Assembly (NCBI RefSeq): GCF_018618415.1
Contig: NZ_JACSMA010000002.1
Location: forward strand, 372,001 to 436,000
Length of the DNA: 64,000 nt
Source: Exiguobacterium sp. s146
Lineage (GTDB): Bacteria > Bacillota > Bacilli > Exiguobacteriales > Exiguobacteriaceae
Direction of reading: 5' to 3'
The position numbers and the translations under genes were made by a program. Position 1 is the stretch's first letter, and every line of letters starts with the position of its first letter. Below, one piece after another: positions 53,638 to 61,689 of the stretch. Under the pieces are notes generated by a model. The model saw only the letters and a list, made by a program, of their open reading frames with translations, ran no database searches and had not been told where the DNA came from.

Positions 53638-54699
53638 TTAGTTTGTATACGATTTCGCCATGAATCGCTGAAACCCTTGAAAGTATCGAAAATCGTGAAG
53701 CAACGCCGTGTCTAACGTCTTAGGCACGTGCCAATCGCGCACCGCCTCCGTCACATCGAATACGTTCAACAGTTGTCTCCATTGTACTTCAAACGCTTGC
53801 AGAAAGTCGCTTGTCGGGGTCACCTCGAGCTGGCGGCACGTCTTCTCGATGCTCCAGCTGACCGAATCTCCGGGGCGATCGCGCCGATTCAAGTAGAGCA
53901 CCGTCTGGAACAGGAACGGATGGACATGAATGCCCCACAGTGACGGCAACGGCAAATAGCAGTAGCTCGGCAAGAGAGACGGCAACATCCCGAGCGGATA
54001 TAGTCGGTTCAAGATGAGCCGGCGATACTGCGGCGTCGGATACGGCGGTGTCATCCGTCTCCGCCGAATGACTTGGGTCCAGCGCTGGGCGTCGAAGCTA
54101 TAATACGCTGCGAACGGCGAGACATCGAATGAAGTCGCGACCTGCCATTGTCCGATGCCCGCTCGGATGGAGACTGGGAACCCGACGAAGCGATATAACG
54201 CGCCTCCGGTTGGGACGACCAGATGATGTCGTCGCGCCAGTTCGGCCCGCATCCATGGTTTGAATGTCGCCACGCTACCTGGTTCGAGCCCGCTCGCCAA
54301 CCAGACGACGTCGAGTCCGTTGGCGTGATAATGGCTCGTCCGCTCGACGTAAGATTCGATGGAGAGCGAGGACGCCTGGATTTCCACGACGAGCCTTGTC
54401 TCGTCGCGTACTGCCACCAAATCGGCACGACGTGTGCCGATGACGACTTCTTGTTCGACAGCATATCCTCGTGCTTGGAGCCACTGCCGCACGCCCCATT
54501 TGTCTTCATGATGCCCGGTCGATTCGCCCCACCCGCACGGATGCACGTGGGCGAAATGGAGACGACGTTTCACTCCTTGTTTGACGATGACCCGTTCCCC
54601 GCATTCCGGACACGAAAAAGGGGCAAACGGTTCAATCCGCCCCCGACTCAACGTAAGGGCATCTACATACCCTCCTGTTCGACCGATGGCAAATCGCAT
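53638..54699 (-). CDS. coiA: Competence protein CoiA
   Basis: 353 residues, helps recombination of incoming single-stranded DNA in transformation. N-terminal zinc-finger CPECGERVIVKQGVKRRLHF (near 34), with later CGWGES..H..DKWGVR; endonuclease-like core VVIGTRRADLVAVRDETRLV and VEIQASSLSIESYVERT (D..E..Q pattern). Nearest B. subtilis homologue is YjbF/CoiA. It lies directly upstream of pepF. Expression is likely ComK-like controlled but no box was identified. Confidence 0.85.
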   Translation of the reverse strand: MRFAIGRTGGYVDALTLSRGRIEPFAPFSCPECGERVIVKQGVKRRLHFAHVHPCGWGESTGHHEDKWGVRQWLQARGYAVEQEVVIGTRRADLVAVRDETRLVVEIQASSLSIESYVERTSHYHANGLDVVWLASGLEPGSVATFKPWMRAELARRHHLVVPTGGALYRFVGFPVSIRAGIGQWQVATSFDVSPFAAYYSFDAQRWTQVIRRRRMTPPYPTPQYRRLILNRLYPLGMLPSLLPSYCYLPLPSLWGIHVHPFLFQTVLYLNRRDRPGDSVSWSIEKTCRQLEVTPTSDFLQAFEVQWRQLLNVFDVTEAVRDWHVPKTLDTALLHDFRYFQGFQRFMAKSYTN

Positions 54700-54711
54700 T
54701 CCGCTTCCCCC

Positions 54712-56223
54712 TCATAATAGTGGTGAGAACATCCGAGCCAATGACTCGACGAGTTTGATGAAGTAGGACCGTTCCGAAAACGCCCGAATCTCCAACTCGT
54801 GTGATCCTTCGAAATCTTTATACAAATCTTGCTTGAGCTGATGGACCGAGTTCGTGTTATACAAGAGCGCGTTCACCTCGAAATTGAGATGGAAACTTCT
54901 GAAGTCCATGTTCGCCGTCCCAATCGTCGCCAGCCCATCGTCGACGACGATGACTTTCGAGTGCATGAACCCTTCCTCATACAAATAAATCTTGACCCCG
55001 GCACTGAGCAGCTCTTCGTAATACGATCGGCTCGCATAGAAGACGATTTTATGATCCGGATAGCTCGGCAGCACGATTCGGACATCGATTCCTGATAACG
55101 AGGCGGTCTTGAGCGCGCTCATGATGTCCTCGTCCGGAATCAAGTACGGGGACGAGATGTACACCGACTTCTTCGCCGCGTTGATTAACGCGAAATAAAT
55201 CGATTTCATCGTCTCATACGGTTCATCCGGTCCACTTGCCACAATCTGCACGCCGCCGCTCGCGCTCCGCACCGTTTCGAGCGGCTCGAGATAGAACGGC
55301 GTGAATAGACGCTCGCCCGTCATGTAGTACCAGTCCTGTAAGAAGATGAGCTGAAGTTCCGACACCCCTTCCCCTCTGACGTATAGATGCGTGTCGCGCC
55401 AGAAACCGAACTTCGAATGCTCACCCAAATATTCGTCTCCGACATTCAATCCGCCCGTGAACGCTTCCGTCCCGTCGATGACGACAATCTTCCGGTGGTT
55501 CCGATAGTTCGTCTTACTCGAAACGAGCGGCAAGACGACCGGGAAGAACGCTTTGACGTGGACACCTGCTTGGCGCATCTCATCAAAGAACATTCCGCTC
55601 GTATGAATCGAACCGACCGCGTCATATAGAAAACGCACCTCGACCCCGGCCTTCGCCTTCTGAATCAAAATCCGTTGAATTTCCCGAGAAATACGATCTT
55701 CCCGGAAAATATAATACTCCAAGTGAATATGACGCGTCGCCCCTTTCAACGCAGGCAACAGCTTCGAGAACTTTTCTTGTCCGTTCGTCAACACTTGCGT
55801 ATACGTGTTCGACGAGACGGGTAATTGATTCAGAGATGACGTCAAGTGGAGCAACTTCTCATAATCGTCATGGGAAAACATGAGCGACGGCGACAGCGTC
55901 ATCGCCTTCTGTCGATAAGCGAGGTATGTCTCTTCGTCTAACATCGCCTTCTCTTTGAACATGCGCTTCCGGCGATAGTTCTGTCCGAACACGAAATAAG
56001 CGAACAGCCCGACGACCGGGAAGCCGAGCATGACGATGGCCCAAATGAGCGTCCGCTGCGGGTTTCGATTCTCGAGCAGGATGACGAGCAAGATGCTGAA
56101 CGTCGTCAGAAAGACGAGCACCGAGAACAGCCCGATCACTTGTGAGCTCCAGTAATACGATAATACGGCAATGAGACCTGCGAGCAAAATCAGGGATAAA
56201 AGTACTTGTATGCGTCGCAACAT
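54712..56223 (-). CDS. cls: Cardiolipin synthase
   Basis: 503 residues: two N-terminal membrane segments (VLLSLILLAGLIAVLSYYW; VIGLFSVLVFLTTFSILLVI and a third near 60), then two complete PLD half-sites, NHRKIVVIDGTEAFTGGLN (near 230) and MHSKVIVVDDGLATIGTANM (near 410). Typical Bacillus Cls architecture. Condenses two phosphatidylglycerols. Starts with ATG after a GGCAACA-type weak site. Divergent from the SDR gene. Confidence 0.94.
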   Translation of the reverse strand: MLRRIQVLLSLILLAGLIAVLSYYWSSQVIGLFSVLVFLTTFSILLVILLENRNPQRTLIWAIVMLGFPVVGLFAYFVFGQNYRRKRMFKEKAMLDEETYLAYRQKAMTLSPSLMFSHDDYEKLLHLTSSLNQLPVSSNTYTQVLTNGQEKFSKLLPALKGATRHIHLEYYIFREDRISREIQRILIQKAKAGVEVRFLYDAVGSIHTSGMFFDEMRQAGVHVKAFFPVVLPLVSSKTNYRNHRKIVVIDGTEAFTGGLNVGDEYLGEHSKFGFWRDTHLYVRGEGVSELQLIFLQDWYYMTGERLFTPFYLEPLETVRSASGGVQIVASGPDEPYETMKSIYFALINAAKKSVYISSPYLIPDEDIMSALKTASLSGIDVRIVLPSYPDHKIVFYASRSYYEELLSAGVKIYLYEEGFMHSKVIVVDDGLATIGTANMDFRSFHLNFEVNALLYNTNSVHQLKQDLYKDFEGSHELEIRAFSERSYFIKLVESLARMFSPLL

Positions 56224-56304
56224 ATTATAAACTGACCTCGTTTCTGTCTTGTATTATCATAATTATACAACTTAACACCATCTTTTGAGGGGAGCGAACA
56301 AAAT

Positions 56305-57027
56305 ATGGGCACATTTTTGGTTACAGGAGCGACGAGCGGGATTGGGCGGGCCGTCGCCCTTCGTTTGGCAGAGGACGGACATGACGTCATCGGCATCGGC
56401 CGTGACGAGTCGCGAGGCGCCGCACTCGAGGACGCTTCATCCCGCATCACCTTCCTTACATGTGATTTAGCCGAATCCGAGCAAGTTGAAGCATTGATGG
56501 ACCGCTTGAGTGCGGACAAGGTCGTCCTGGACGGATTGTTCAACAACGCCGCGACGTTCGGTCGGCCCGGGACACCGGAGCGGTTGCCGGCGACCGCGTT
56601 CGATGACGTGTTCGAGCTGAACGTGTTGGCCGTGAATCGACTCATCCAACGTGCCATTCCGCTGTTGGCGACGGGAGGGAGTGTCGTCAATAACGCCGCC
56701 ATCGTCGGACACGTCAAATTCCCGCCGATGCTCGGTCCATACGCCGCCTCGAAAGCGGCCGTCATCGCCTTGACGAAGACGTTCGCCCATCGGATGAAAG
56801 GCAAAGTGCGCTTCAATGCGGTCTGTTTCGGTCCGGTCGATACGCCACTCAGTCATAAACTATATGGCGGCGAGGCCAAGTTCCAAGAGGCAATGACCCA
56901 TCATTTCCGGGGACATGCCGCCAAACCGGAAGAAGTCGCACCGGTCGTCACGTTCCTGTTGAGTGAGGCGTCGAGCTATATTAATGGTCAAGCCATCACG
57001 GTCGACGGTGGTTATACGTTGTCCTAA
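56305..57027 (+). CDS. Short-chain dehydrogenase/reductase
   Basis: 240 residues. NAD(P) motif TGATSGIGRAVALRL (near 6), then NNAA and the catalytic YAASKAAV (near 150). In the usual serine position 13 residues before the tyrosine the chain has Ile, inside NNAAIVGHVKFPPMLGPYAA, so the standard Ser-Tyr-Lys triad looks incomplete. C-terminal INGQAITVDGGYTLS is standard. Substrate unknown. ATG after GAGGGGAGCG. Confidence 0.85.
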   Translation: MGTFLVTGATSGIGRAVALRLAEDGHDVIGIGRDESRGAALEDASSRITFLTCDLAESEQVEALMDRLSADKVVLDGLFNNAATFGRPGTPERLPATAFDDVFELNVLAVNRLIQRAIPLLATGGSVVNNAAIVGHVKFPPMLGPYAASKAAVIALTKTFAHRMKGKVRFNAVCFGPVDTPLSHKLYGGEAKFQEAMTHHFRGHAAKPEEVAPVVTFLLSEASSYINGQAITVDGGYTLS

Positions 57028-57029
57028 CC

Positions 57030-57066
57030 ATCAAAAGGGAGGAGTCGCTCGCGACTTCTCCCTTTC
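57030..57066. terminator. Bidirectional terminator after SDR and DUF2254 genes
   Basis: AAAGGGAG..AGTCGC-TC-GCGACT..CTCCCTTT between the two convergent stop codons. Confidence 0.9.
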
Positions 57067-58297
57067 ACGTCTGTACTTTTCGGGCACGCAACATCTGATT
57101 CGTCAAAAACGCGCGTTCGCGCGGATGCAACTCCTCAACGTCGAGCGTCTCCTCGAAATAGTCGATGAACGTCTCGAACGTCTCCTCGTGTGAGGCATGT
57201 GCTTCCAATCGGGCGATTCGGATTGCCTCAAATACAGACGCCATCACAAAGATGTCATGGCTCGCATACGTCTTGATGGGCGTGAGCGCCTCGAACAACG
57301 TCGCCTCCATCGGTTTCCGTTTGGCGTGCCAGTCGCTCTTGTCATTGGAAAACAAGAAATCCCCTTCAGGCAGTCGGCTCAGTTCCCGCAAAATGTCACC
57401 GATGTAATGAATCGCGTGAATTGCCGTATTCGGATCGTTAATCCCCGGCGAGATGCCTTTCAACGCGATTTCGCTCAATTTCTCGACGACGAAGGCCGGG
57501 TCTTGAATCGAGGAGCGAATCTCCCCGATTTGGAACACGTCGACATCGAGTGCTTCTGCTCCGAGCCAATACCCGAGCAAGTCCCCTTTCGCCACAAAAT
57601 CCCCGACGGCCACGACCGACTCGAAATCGACGTCGTGGCTCTCGTGTTTCTCGCTTGCGAACAGTTGGATGTAGCCGGTGCGCGGCGCATAGACGGCCTG
57701 GCCCTCGAACGTATGGACCGAACGCTTAGGAACGATGTGCACCTTGCCATCGTCCACCGCTTGCTGCTGCGTCTCAATGACGGACAACGCCTCGCGATGC
57801 AGAGCCGACAAGAGACGTTCGGCTTGAATCGAGACGCTAATCGTTTGGACGAACTTGACGAACGCCCAGACGGAACTGACGACGAGGAGTACGCTGACAC
57901 CCGAGGCGAGCACGACGTCCTCATCCGACGTCCGAATCAAAAATAAGTTCGTGATGCCGTACACGGTCGTCATGATGAACAAGCCGAGCGTATGTTTCGA
58001 CGCCGAGTTCGTCAAAAAGTTATTGATTGTGCGTGGTGAGAATTGAGACGAGTACGTCGTCAACACGACGAGAATCGTGGAGAAACTGAACGTCATCATC
58101 GTCATGAGACTCGTGAAGGACGACGACAGCACCGTCGCCGCCGAATCTTTGTCTAAATAGACGATCTCGGGCAACAACTCTCGAAAGAAGCTCCCGAAAT
58201 ATTGGGTGAGGAACGTCAATACGATCCCCCCGACCCCATATAAAAATGGGAGGAACCAAGCACTATCGGCCAACATCAACTGCAAACGTTTTAACAT
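57065..58297 (-). CDS. DUF2254 membrane protein
   Basis: 410 residues: four membrane segments in the first 160 residues (WFLPFLYGVGGIVLTFL; SLMTMMTFSFSTILVVLTTY; LGLFIMTTVYGITNLFLI; VVLASGVSVLLVVSSVW), then a cytosolic domain with the conserved SEIALKGISPGINDPNTAIH (near 280). Function of the family is unknown. ATG at 58297 with AAGAGGTG upstream; a GTG directly before is possible. Confidence 0.85.
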   Translation of the reverse strand: MLKRLQLMLADSAWFLPFLYGVGGIVLTFLTQYFGSFFRELLPEIVYLDKDSAATVLSSSFTSLMTMMTFSFSTILVVLTTYSSQFSPRTINNFLTNSASKHTLGLFIMTTVYGITNLFLIRTSDEDVVLASGVSVLLVVSSVWAFVKFVQTISVSIQAERLLSALHREALSVIETQQQAVDDGKVHIVPKRSVHTFEGQAVYAPRTGYIQLFASEKHESHDVDFESVVAVGDFVAKGDLLGYWLGAEALDVDVFQIGEIRSSIQDPAFVVEKLSEIALKGISPGINDPNTAIHAIHYIGDILRELSRLPEGDFLFSNDKSDWHAKRKPMEATLFEALTPIKTYASHDIFVMASVFEAIRIARLEAHASHEETFETFIDYFEETLDVEELHPRERAFLTNQMLRARKVQT

Positions 58298-58323
58298 CAC
58301 GACACCTCTTTTATGTATTCATT

Positions 58324-58360
58324 AGAAAAAAATCGCCTGTCCATATGAACAGGCGATTGG
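58324..58360 (-). terminator. Terminator after mecA
   Basis: AATCGCCTGT-TCATATGG-ACAGGCGATT with T-run on the minus strand. Confidence 0.9.
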
Positions 58361-58363
58361 GGT

Positions 58364-59017
58364 TTAGAAATAGTGACGGACTTTAGCGAAGACATCCCCA
58401 TCGAGGATAAGCTTGCCGTATTCTTCGAGCATCGCTAACGTCTGCGTGCTGAAGGTTAAATACTCGGCCAAGAGGCTCAAGACGTTCTCTTCTTCCTCTG
58501 GCTCCATCTCTTCCGGGAAATCAATCCACAAGTAATACTTCTGATTGTAATGGAACAGTTTGAGGTCGACGTTGCTCAACGTCTCTCCCGCCCGTTTACT
58601 GAGCGAGATGATGGCCTCAAAGTCGTCAGTTTCCATAGCCAGCGGAGCCCACGCCTCCTGCTCGGTTTCTTCATCGAGTTCACTCAATTGATCGAGCACC
58701 GACTGTTGATCGCGTGCCTCATCGATTGCCGAGCGTAGGAGGGATCCGAGCTCAGAATCGTCTTCGGCGTCAATCACGTTTTTCGCGATCGTCACGGTCA
58801 CTTCGAGTCCTTTTTCAAAAGCTTGTACTTGTATCCATAGTGGACCATCAAACGAGATATCCTCTCGTTCGTGCGCTTCGTCCATCATCTGCCAGAACAG
58901 CTGCTCACCACGTTCTCGGTTATACCAGATTTCATCACGAGCGAAACCACGTTTTTCGATATCGACATACGTAATGAAAAATTTGACGGTATTATCATTG
59001 ATGCGCTCAATTTTCAC
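58364..59017 (-). CDS. mecA: ClpC adaptor MecA
   Basis: 217-residue adaptor that presents substrates such as ComK to ClpCP. N-terminal KIERINDNTVKFFITYVDIE matches MecA; an acidic linker (EEMEPEEEENVL) and a C-terminal ClpC-binding domain (FEAIISLSKRAGETLSNVDL) follow. GTG start at 59017 chosen because AAGGGAG precedes it at 9 nt. Close to spx, coiA and spxH as in B. subtilis (spx-mecA-coiA). Confidence 0.93.
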   Translation of the reverse strand: MKIERINDNTVKFFITYVDIEKRGFARDEIWYNRERGEQLFWQMMDEAHEREDISFDGPLWIQVQAFEKGLEVTVTIAKNVIDAEDDSELGSLLRSAIDEARDQQSVLDQLSELDEETEQEAWAPLAMETDDFEAIISLSKRAGETLSNVDLKLFHYNQKYYLWIDFPEEMEPEEEENVLSLLAEYLTFSTQTLAMLEEYGKLILDGDVFAKVRHYF

Positions 59018-59164
59018 GATTGTCCACTCCCTTCTCACCTCACTCCTACTTCAATAATTAAGGAGGAGAGGGGAAATTGTCTTGTTATCATAGTACCCTT
59101 TTTTTAACGTGTCAATCTATTGATGATGGGGTTGTTACTATTATTTTATCGGAAAAACGGAATA

Positions 59165-59195
59165 ATAAAAAGCACACTGCTTAGACAGTATGCTT
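59165..59195 (-). terminator. Terminator after spx
   Basis: AAGCATACTG-TCTAAG-CAGTGTGCTT followed by TTTATTAT on the minus strand. Confidence 0.8.
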
Positions 59196-59197
59196 CC

Positions 59198-59596
59198 TCA
59201 CTCGTTGACGAGTCGTTGCGCTTCTTGAAGTTGGAACGTGCGGACCTTGCGCGGCAAGAATCGACGAATCTCATCTTCGTTGTACCCGACTTGAAGACGT
59301 TTTTCATCAATCAAGATTGGACGGCGAAGCAGTCCTGGATACTCTTGAATCAAATCGTACAGTTGTTGAAGCGAAAGCGCATCGACCGAAACGTCGATTT
59401 TAGAGAAAACTTTAGACCGGGTCGAGATGATCTCATCCGTCCCGTCCTCTGTCATGCGTAAGATTTGTTTGATCTCATTAAGTGAGAGTGGTTCTGAAAA
59501 TATATTTCGTTCCGTAAATGGGATATCATGCTCTTCAAGCCAAGCCCGTGCTTTTCGGCACGATGTGCAGCTCGGAGACGTGTAAAGTGTGACCAT
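59198..59596 (-). CDS. spx: Redox-sensing transcription regulator Spx
   Basis: 132-residue ArsC-fold protein that binds the RNA polymerase alpha subunit and switches on thiol-stress genes. Redox switch CTSC in [20 protein letters not shown] (near 10), [20 protein letters not shown] near the end. Degraded via SpxH/ClpXP (spxH at 50.8 kb). ATG 59596 after GGGAGG. A PerR-like box overlaps its -10 (separate entry). Confidence 0.95.
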   Translation of the reverse strand: MVTLYTSPSCTSCRKARAWLEEHDIPFTERNIFSEPLSLNEIKQILRMTEDGTDEIISTRSKVFSKIDVSVDALSLQQLYDLIQEYPGLLRRPILIDEKRLQVGYNEDEIRRFLPRKVRTFQLQEAQRLVNE

Positions 59597-59674
59597 TTTC
59601 GTTCCTCCCTGATCAAATGTTCGTTCATCTTTTTCAAGTGACTCTATTTGTATACCCAAAAAATCGTTCACTTA

Positions 59675-59690
59675 ATTATAATAATTCTTA
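59675..59690 (-). promoter_or_regulatory. spx -10 overlapped by a PerR/Fur-type box
   Basis: TTATAATAATTCTTA at 59676-59690 matches TTATAATNATTATAA at 12 of 14 fixed positions; the minus-strand TATAAT (59680-59675) overlaps it. The -35 is weak. Confidence 0.5.
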
Positions 59691-59740
59691 TGAATTGAAA
59701 CTTCAATGATATTCTTTCTCATTGAGGTAAGAAAAGAGGA

Positions 59741-59760
59741 CGCATTCTCGAGAATGCGAC
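59741..59760 (-). terminator. Terminator after the 45-aa ORF
   Basis: CGCATTCTCGAGAATGCG, a perfect palindrome, followed by TCCTCTTTTCTT on the minus strand. Confidence 0.75.
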
Positions 59761-59775
59761 CCTTGATCGACCGTT

Positions 59776-59913
59776 CTAGGACGCCGGCATTCGAGAAACC
59801 GGTTGTGAGACCGTCTCTTTGCCTGGCTTCACTTGTAAGTCTTTCAATTTCTTCTTGAGGACTTCCTTGAGAAGTTTCTTTTTCTGTTCCAATACTTTGT
59901 TACGTTCTTTCAT
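59776..59913 (-). CDS. Small lysine-rich protein, 45 aa
   Basis: 45 codons: MKERNKVLEQKKKLLKEVLK, then a lysine-rich middle and SQPVSRMPAS at the end. About one third Lys/Arg in the first 30 residues, likely a single helix. Ribosome site GGGGGTGAGA precedes the ATG. It has its own extended -10 (TGCTATAAT, TATAAT at 60002-59997) and terminator, so it is a complete unit. It could also be a small RNA with a chance ORF. Function unknown. Confidence 0.55.
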   Translation of the reverse strand: MKERNKVLEQKKKLLKEVLKKKLKDLQVKPGKETVSQPVSRMPAS

Positions 59914-60133
59914 GGTCTCTCACCCCCAACGCCAAAAGGACCGGACCGACCGTTACTGAATCTGAAAATCTTGAACTTGCACTAATCTACAATTAAATTA
60001 TAGCACATTCTTATGAAAATAGTTGAACAATCTCCAAGTTTCTCATCATTTCACACGTTCCAAATTTGCTTTTCCTATCCAATTCCCGTATAGTTAATAG
60101 AAATAACCTTAGAAATCACCAAGGAGGAGAGCG

Positions 60134-60667
60134 ATGATGAGAATTACGTTAGAGACGATTATGCAGCATCCGGTCACCCAAAAATACTTGACCCGTTCTG
60201 GATTAAAACACGCCGTTGATGTGTGTGAACGCGCTCTCGAATTGGCGACGCGACGAGGCCTCGATACAGATTTGGCGACGAAAGCCGCCCTACTCCATGA
60301 CATCGGTCATTATGAATGGTACACCGAAGGGAAATGGAATTATGATTTGTATCGTCAAAACGATATCCACGCGATTAAAGGAGCCGAACGTGCCCACAAG
60401 CTGTTGATTCGTCTCGGTGAAGACCCGGCCCGTGCCAAGGAAGTCTCAGTGATGATTTTGCTTCATACCGATTCATATCTGCCGCCGAGCCGGATTCAAC
60501 GGACACCGCTCCAACAGCTTGTTCACGATGCGGATACGTACGTCGAACAACCTGGCGGACTGCACCACTATGAGACGATGGACATCGAAGACGCCCTGGC
60601 CCGTGTCCGCTTGATTGACTCGGTCGTCGAACGGCTCTCGAACCTGCCACGCATCTCAAACGCCTGA
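60134..60667 (+). CDS. HD-domain phosphohydrolase
   Basis: 177-residue HD-superfamily metal-dependent phosphohydrolase. HAVDVCERALELATRRGL (near 27) and ALLHDIGHYEWYTEGKWNYD (near 52) give H...HD; YLPPSRIQRTPLQQLVHDAD (near 118) gives the late Asp. Substrate may be a nucleotide or phosphorylated small molecule. Tandem ATGs after AAGGAGG. Monocistronic, terminator follows. Confidence 0.85.
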   Translation: MMRITLETIMQHPVTQKYLTRSGLKHAVDVCERALELATRRGLDTDLATKAALLHDIGHYEWYTEGKWNYDLYRQNDIHAIKGAERAHKLLIRLGEDPARAKEVSVMILLHTDSYLPPSRIQRTPLQQLVHDADTYVEQPGGLHHYETMDIEDALARVRLIDSVVERLSNLPRISNA

Positions 60668-60697
60668 CACCGTCATCATGGACGGTGTTTTTTGTAC
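60668..60697 (+). terminator. Terminator after the HD gene
   Basis: ACACCGTC-ATCAT-GGACGGTGT with TTTTTTG. Confidence 0.88.
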
Positions 60698-60702
60698 GAA
60701 AA

Positions 60703-60737
60703 AAAGTCCCGAATCCGGTTGGATTCGGGACTTTCTA
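60703..60737 (-). terminator. Terminator after oppF
   Basis: AAAGTCCCGAATCC-GGTT-GGATTCGGGACTTT with T-run on the minus strand. Confidence 0.9.
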
Positions 60738-60738
60738 T

Positions 60739-61689
60739 TTAAACGAGTTGCGCTTTATATGCTTCGTACTCTTCGTCAGTCAATGAGACGTAATGGCCTG
60801 GCTCGACTTCACGGAGTGGTGGGATGCTTGAATCCTCATCCGAACGTCCGACGGCACCGAGTGACTTCGACTCATACACGATCCGCTTACGAGTCCGCTC
60901 ATGCTCCGGATCCGGAAGTGGGATTGCCGAGAGGAGTGACTTCGTATAAGCGTGGAGCGGGTTCTCATACAAACGCGCTGCAGGAGCGAGTTCGACGAGG
61001 TGACCTTGATACATAACACCGATCCGGTCCGAGATATACTTGACCATCGACAAGTCGTGGGCGATGAACAAGTACGTGAGGTCACGGTCGCGTTGCAATT
61101 CTTTCATCAAGTTGACGACCTGGGCTTGAATCGATACGTCGAGAGCTGAAATCGGCTCATCGGCGATGATGAAGTCCGGTTCGACCGCGAGAGCGCGGGC
61201 AATCCCGATCCGCTGACGCTGACCGCCCGAGAATTCGTGCGGGTAACGGCTCGCGTGCTCTTTTGTGAGACCAACTGTTTCGAGAAGGTCGTAGACACGG
61301 TTCATCCGGTCTTCTTTCGTCTTGGCAAGACCGTGGATATCGATACCTTCGGCGATGATATCCGCGACGGTCATCCGTGGGTTGAGCGATGCATACGGAT
61401 CTTGGAAGATCATTTGCATGGCGCGGTTGAACTTCAACTTATCGGCGTTGCTCTTCTTGCCGTGAACGTTCTCACCTTTGAAGATGACGTCCCCGTCTGT
61501 CGCATCGTAAAGTCCGATGATGGTACGACCTGTCGTCGATTTCCCACATCCAGACTCACCTACGAGTCCGAGCACTTCACCTTTATAAATATCGAACGAG
61601 ATGCCGTCGACAGCTTTGACGACGCGGCCTCGTCCAATTTTAAAGTGCTGCTTCAGGTCTTTTACTTCGAGTAATTTCTCGCGTTCCAT
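60739..61689 (-). CDS. oppF: Oligopeptide ABC transporter ATPase OppF
   Basis: 316-residue ATP-binding subunit. Walker A GESGCGKST (near 44), ABC signature FSGGQRQRIG (near 158), Walker B FIIADEPISALD, then the C-terminal peptide-transporter extension (LYENPLHAYTKSLLSAIPLP). Pairs with OppD in the nucleotide-binding dimer. Start ATG overlaps the oppD stop by one nt. Energises uptake through OppBC. Confidence 0.95.
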   Translation of the reverse strand: MEREKLLEVKDLKQHFKIGRGRVVKAVDGISFDIYKGEVLGLVGESGCGKSTTGRTIIGLYDATDGDVIFKGENVHGKKSNADKLKFNRAMQMIFQDPYASLNPRMTVADIIAEGIDIHGLAKTKEDRMNRVYDLLETVGLTKEHASRYPHEFSGGQRQRIGIARALAVEPDFIIADEPISALDVSIQAQVVNLMKELQRDRDLTYLFIAHDLSMVKYISDRIGVMYQGHLVELAPAARLYENPLHAYTKSLLSAIPLPDPEHERTRKRIVYESKSLGAVGRSDEDSSIPPLREVEPGHYVSLTDEEYEAYKAQLV

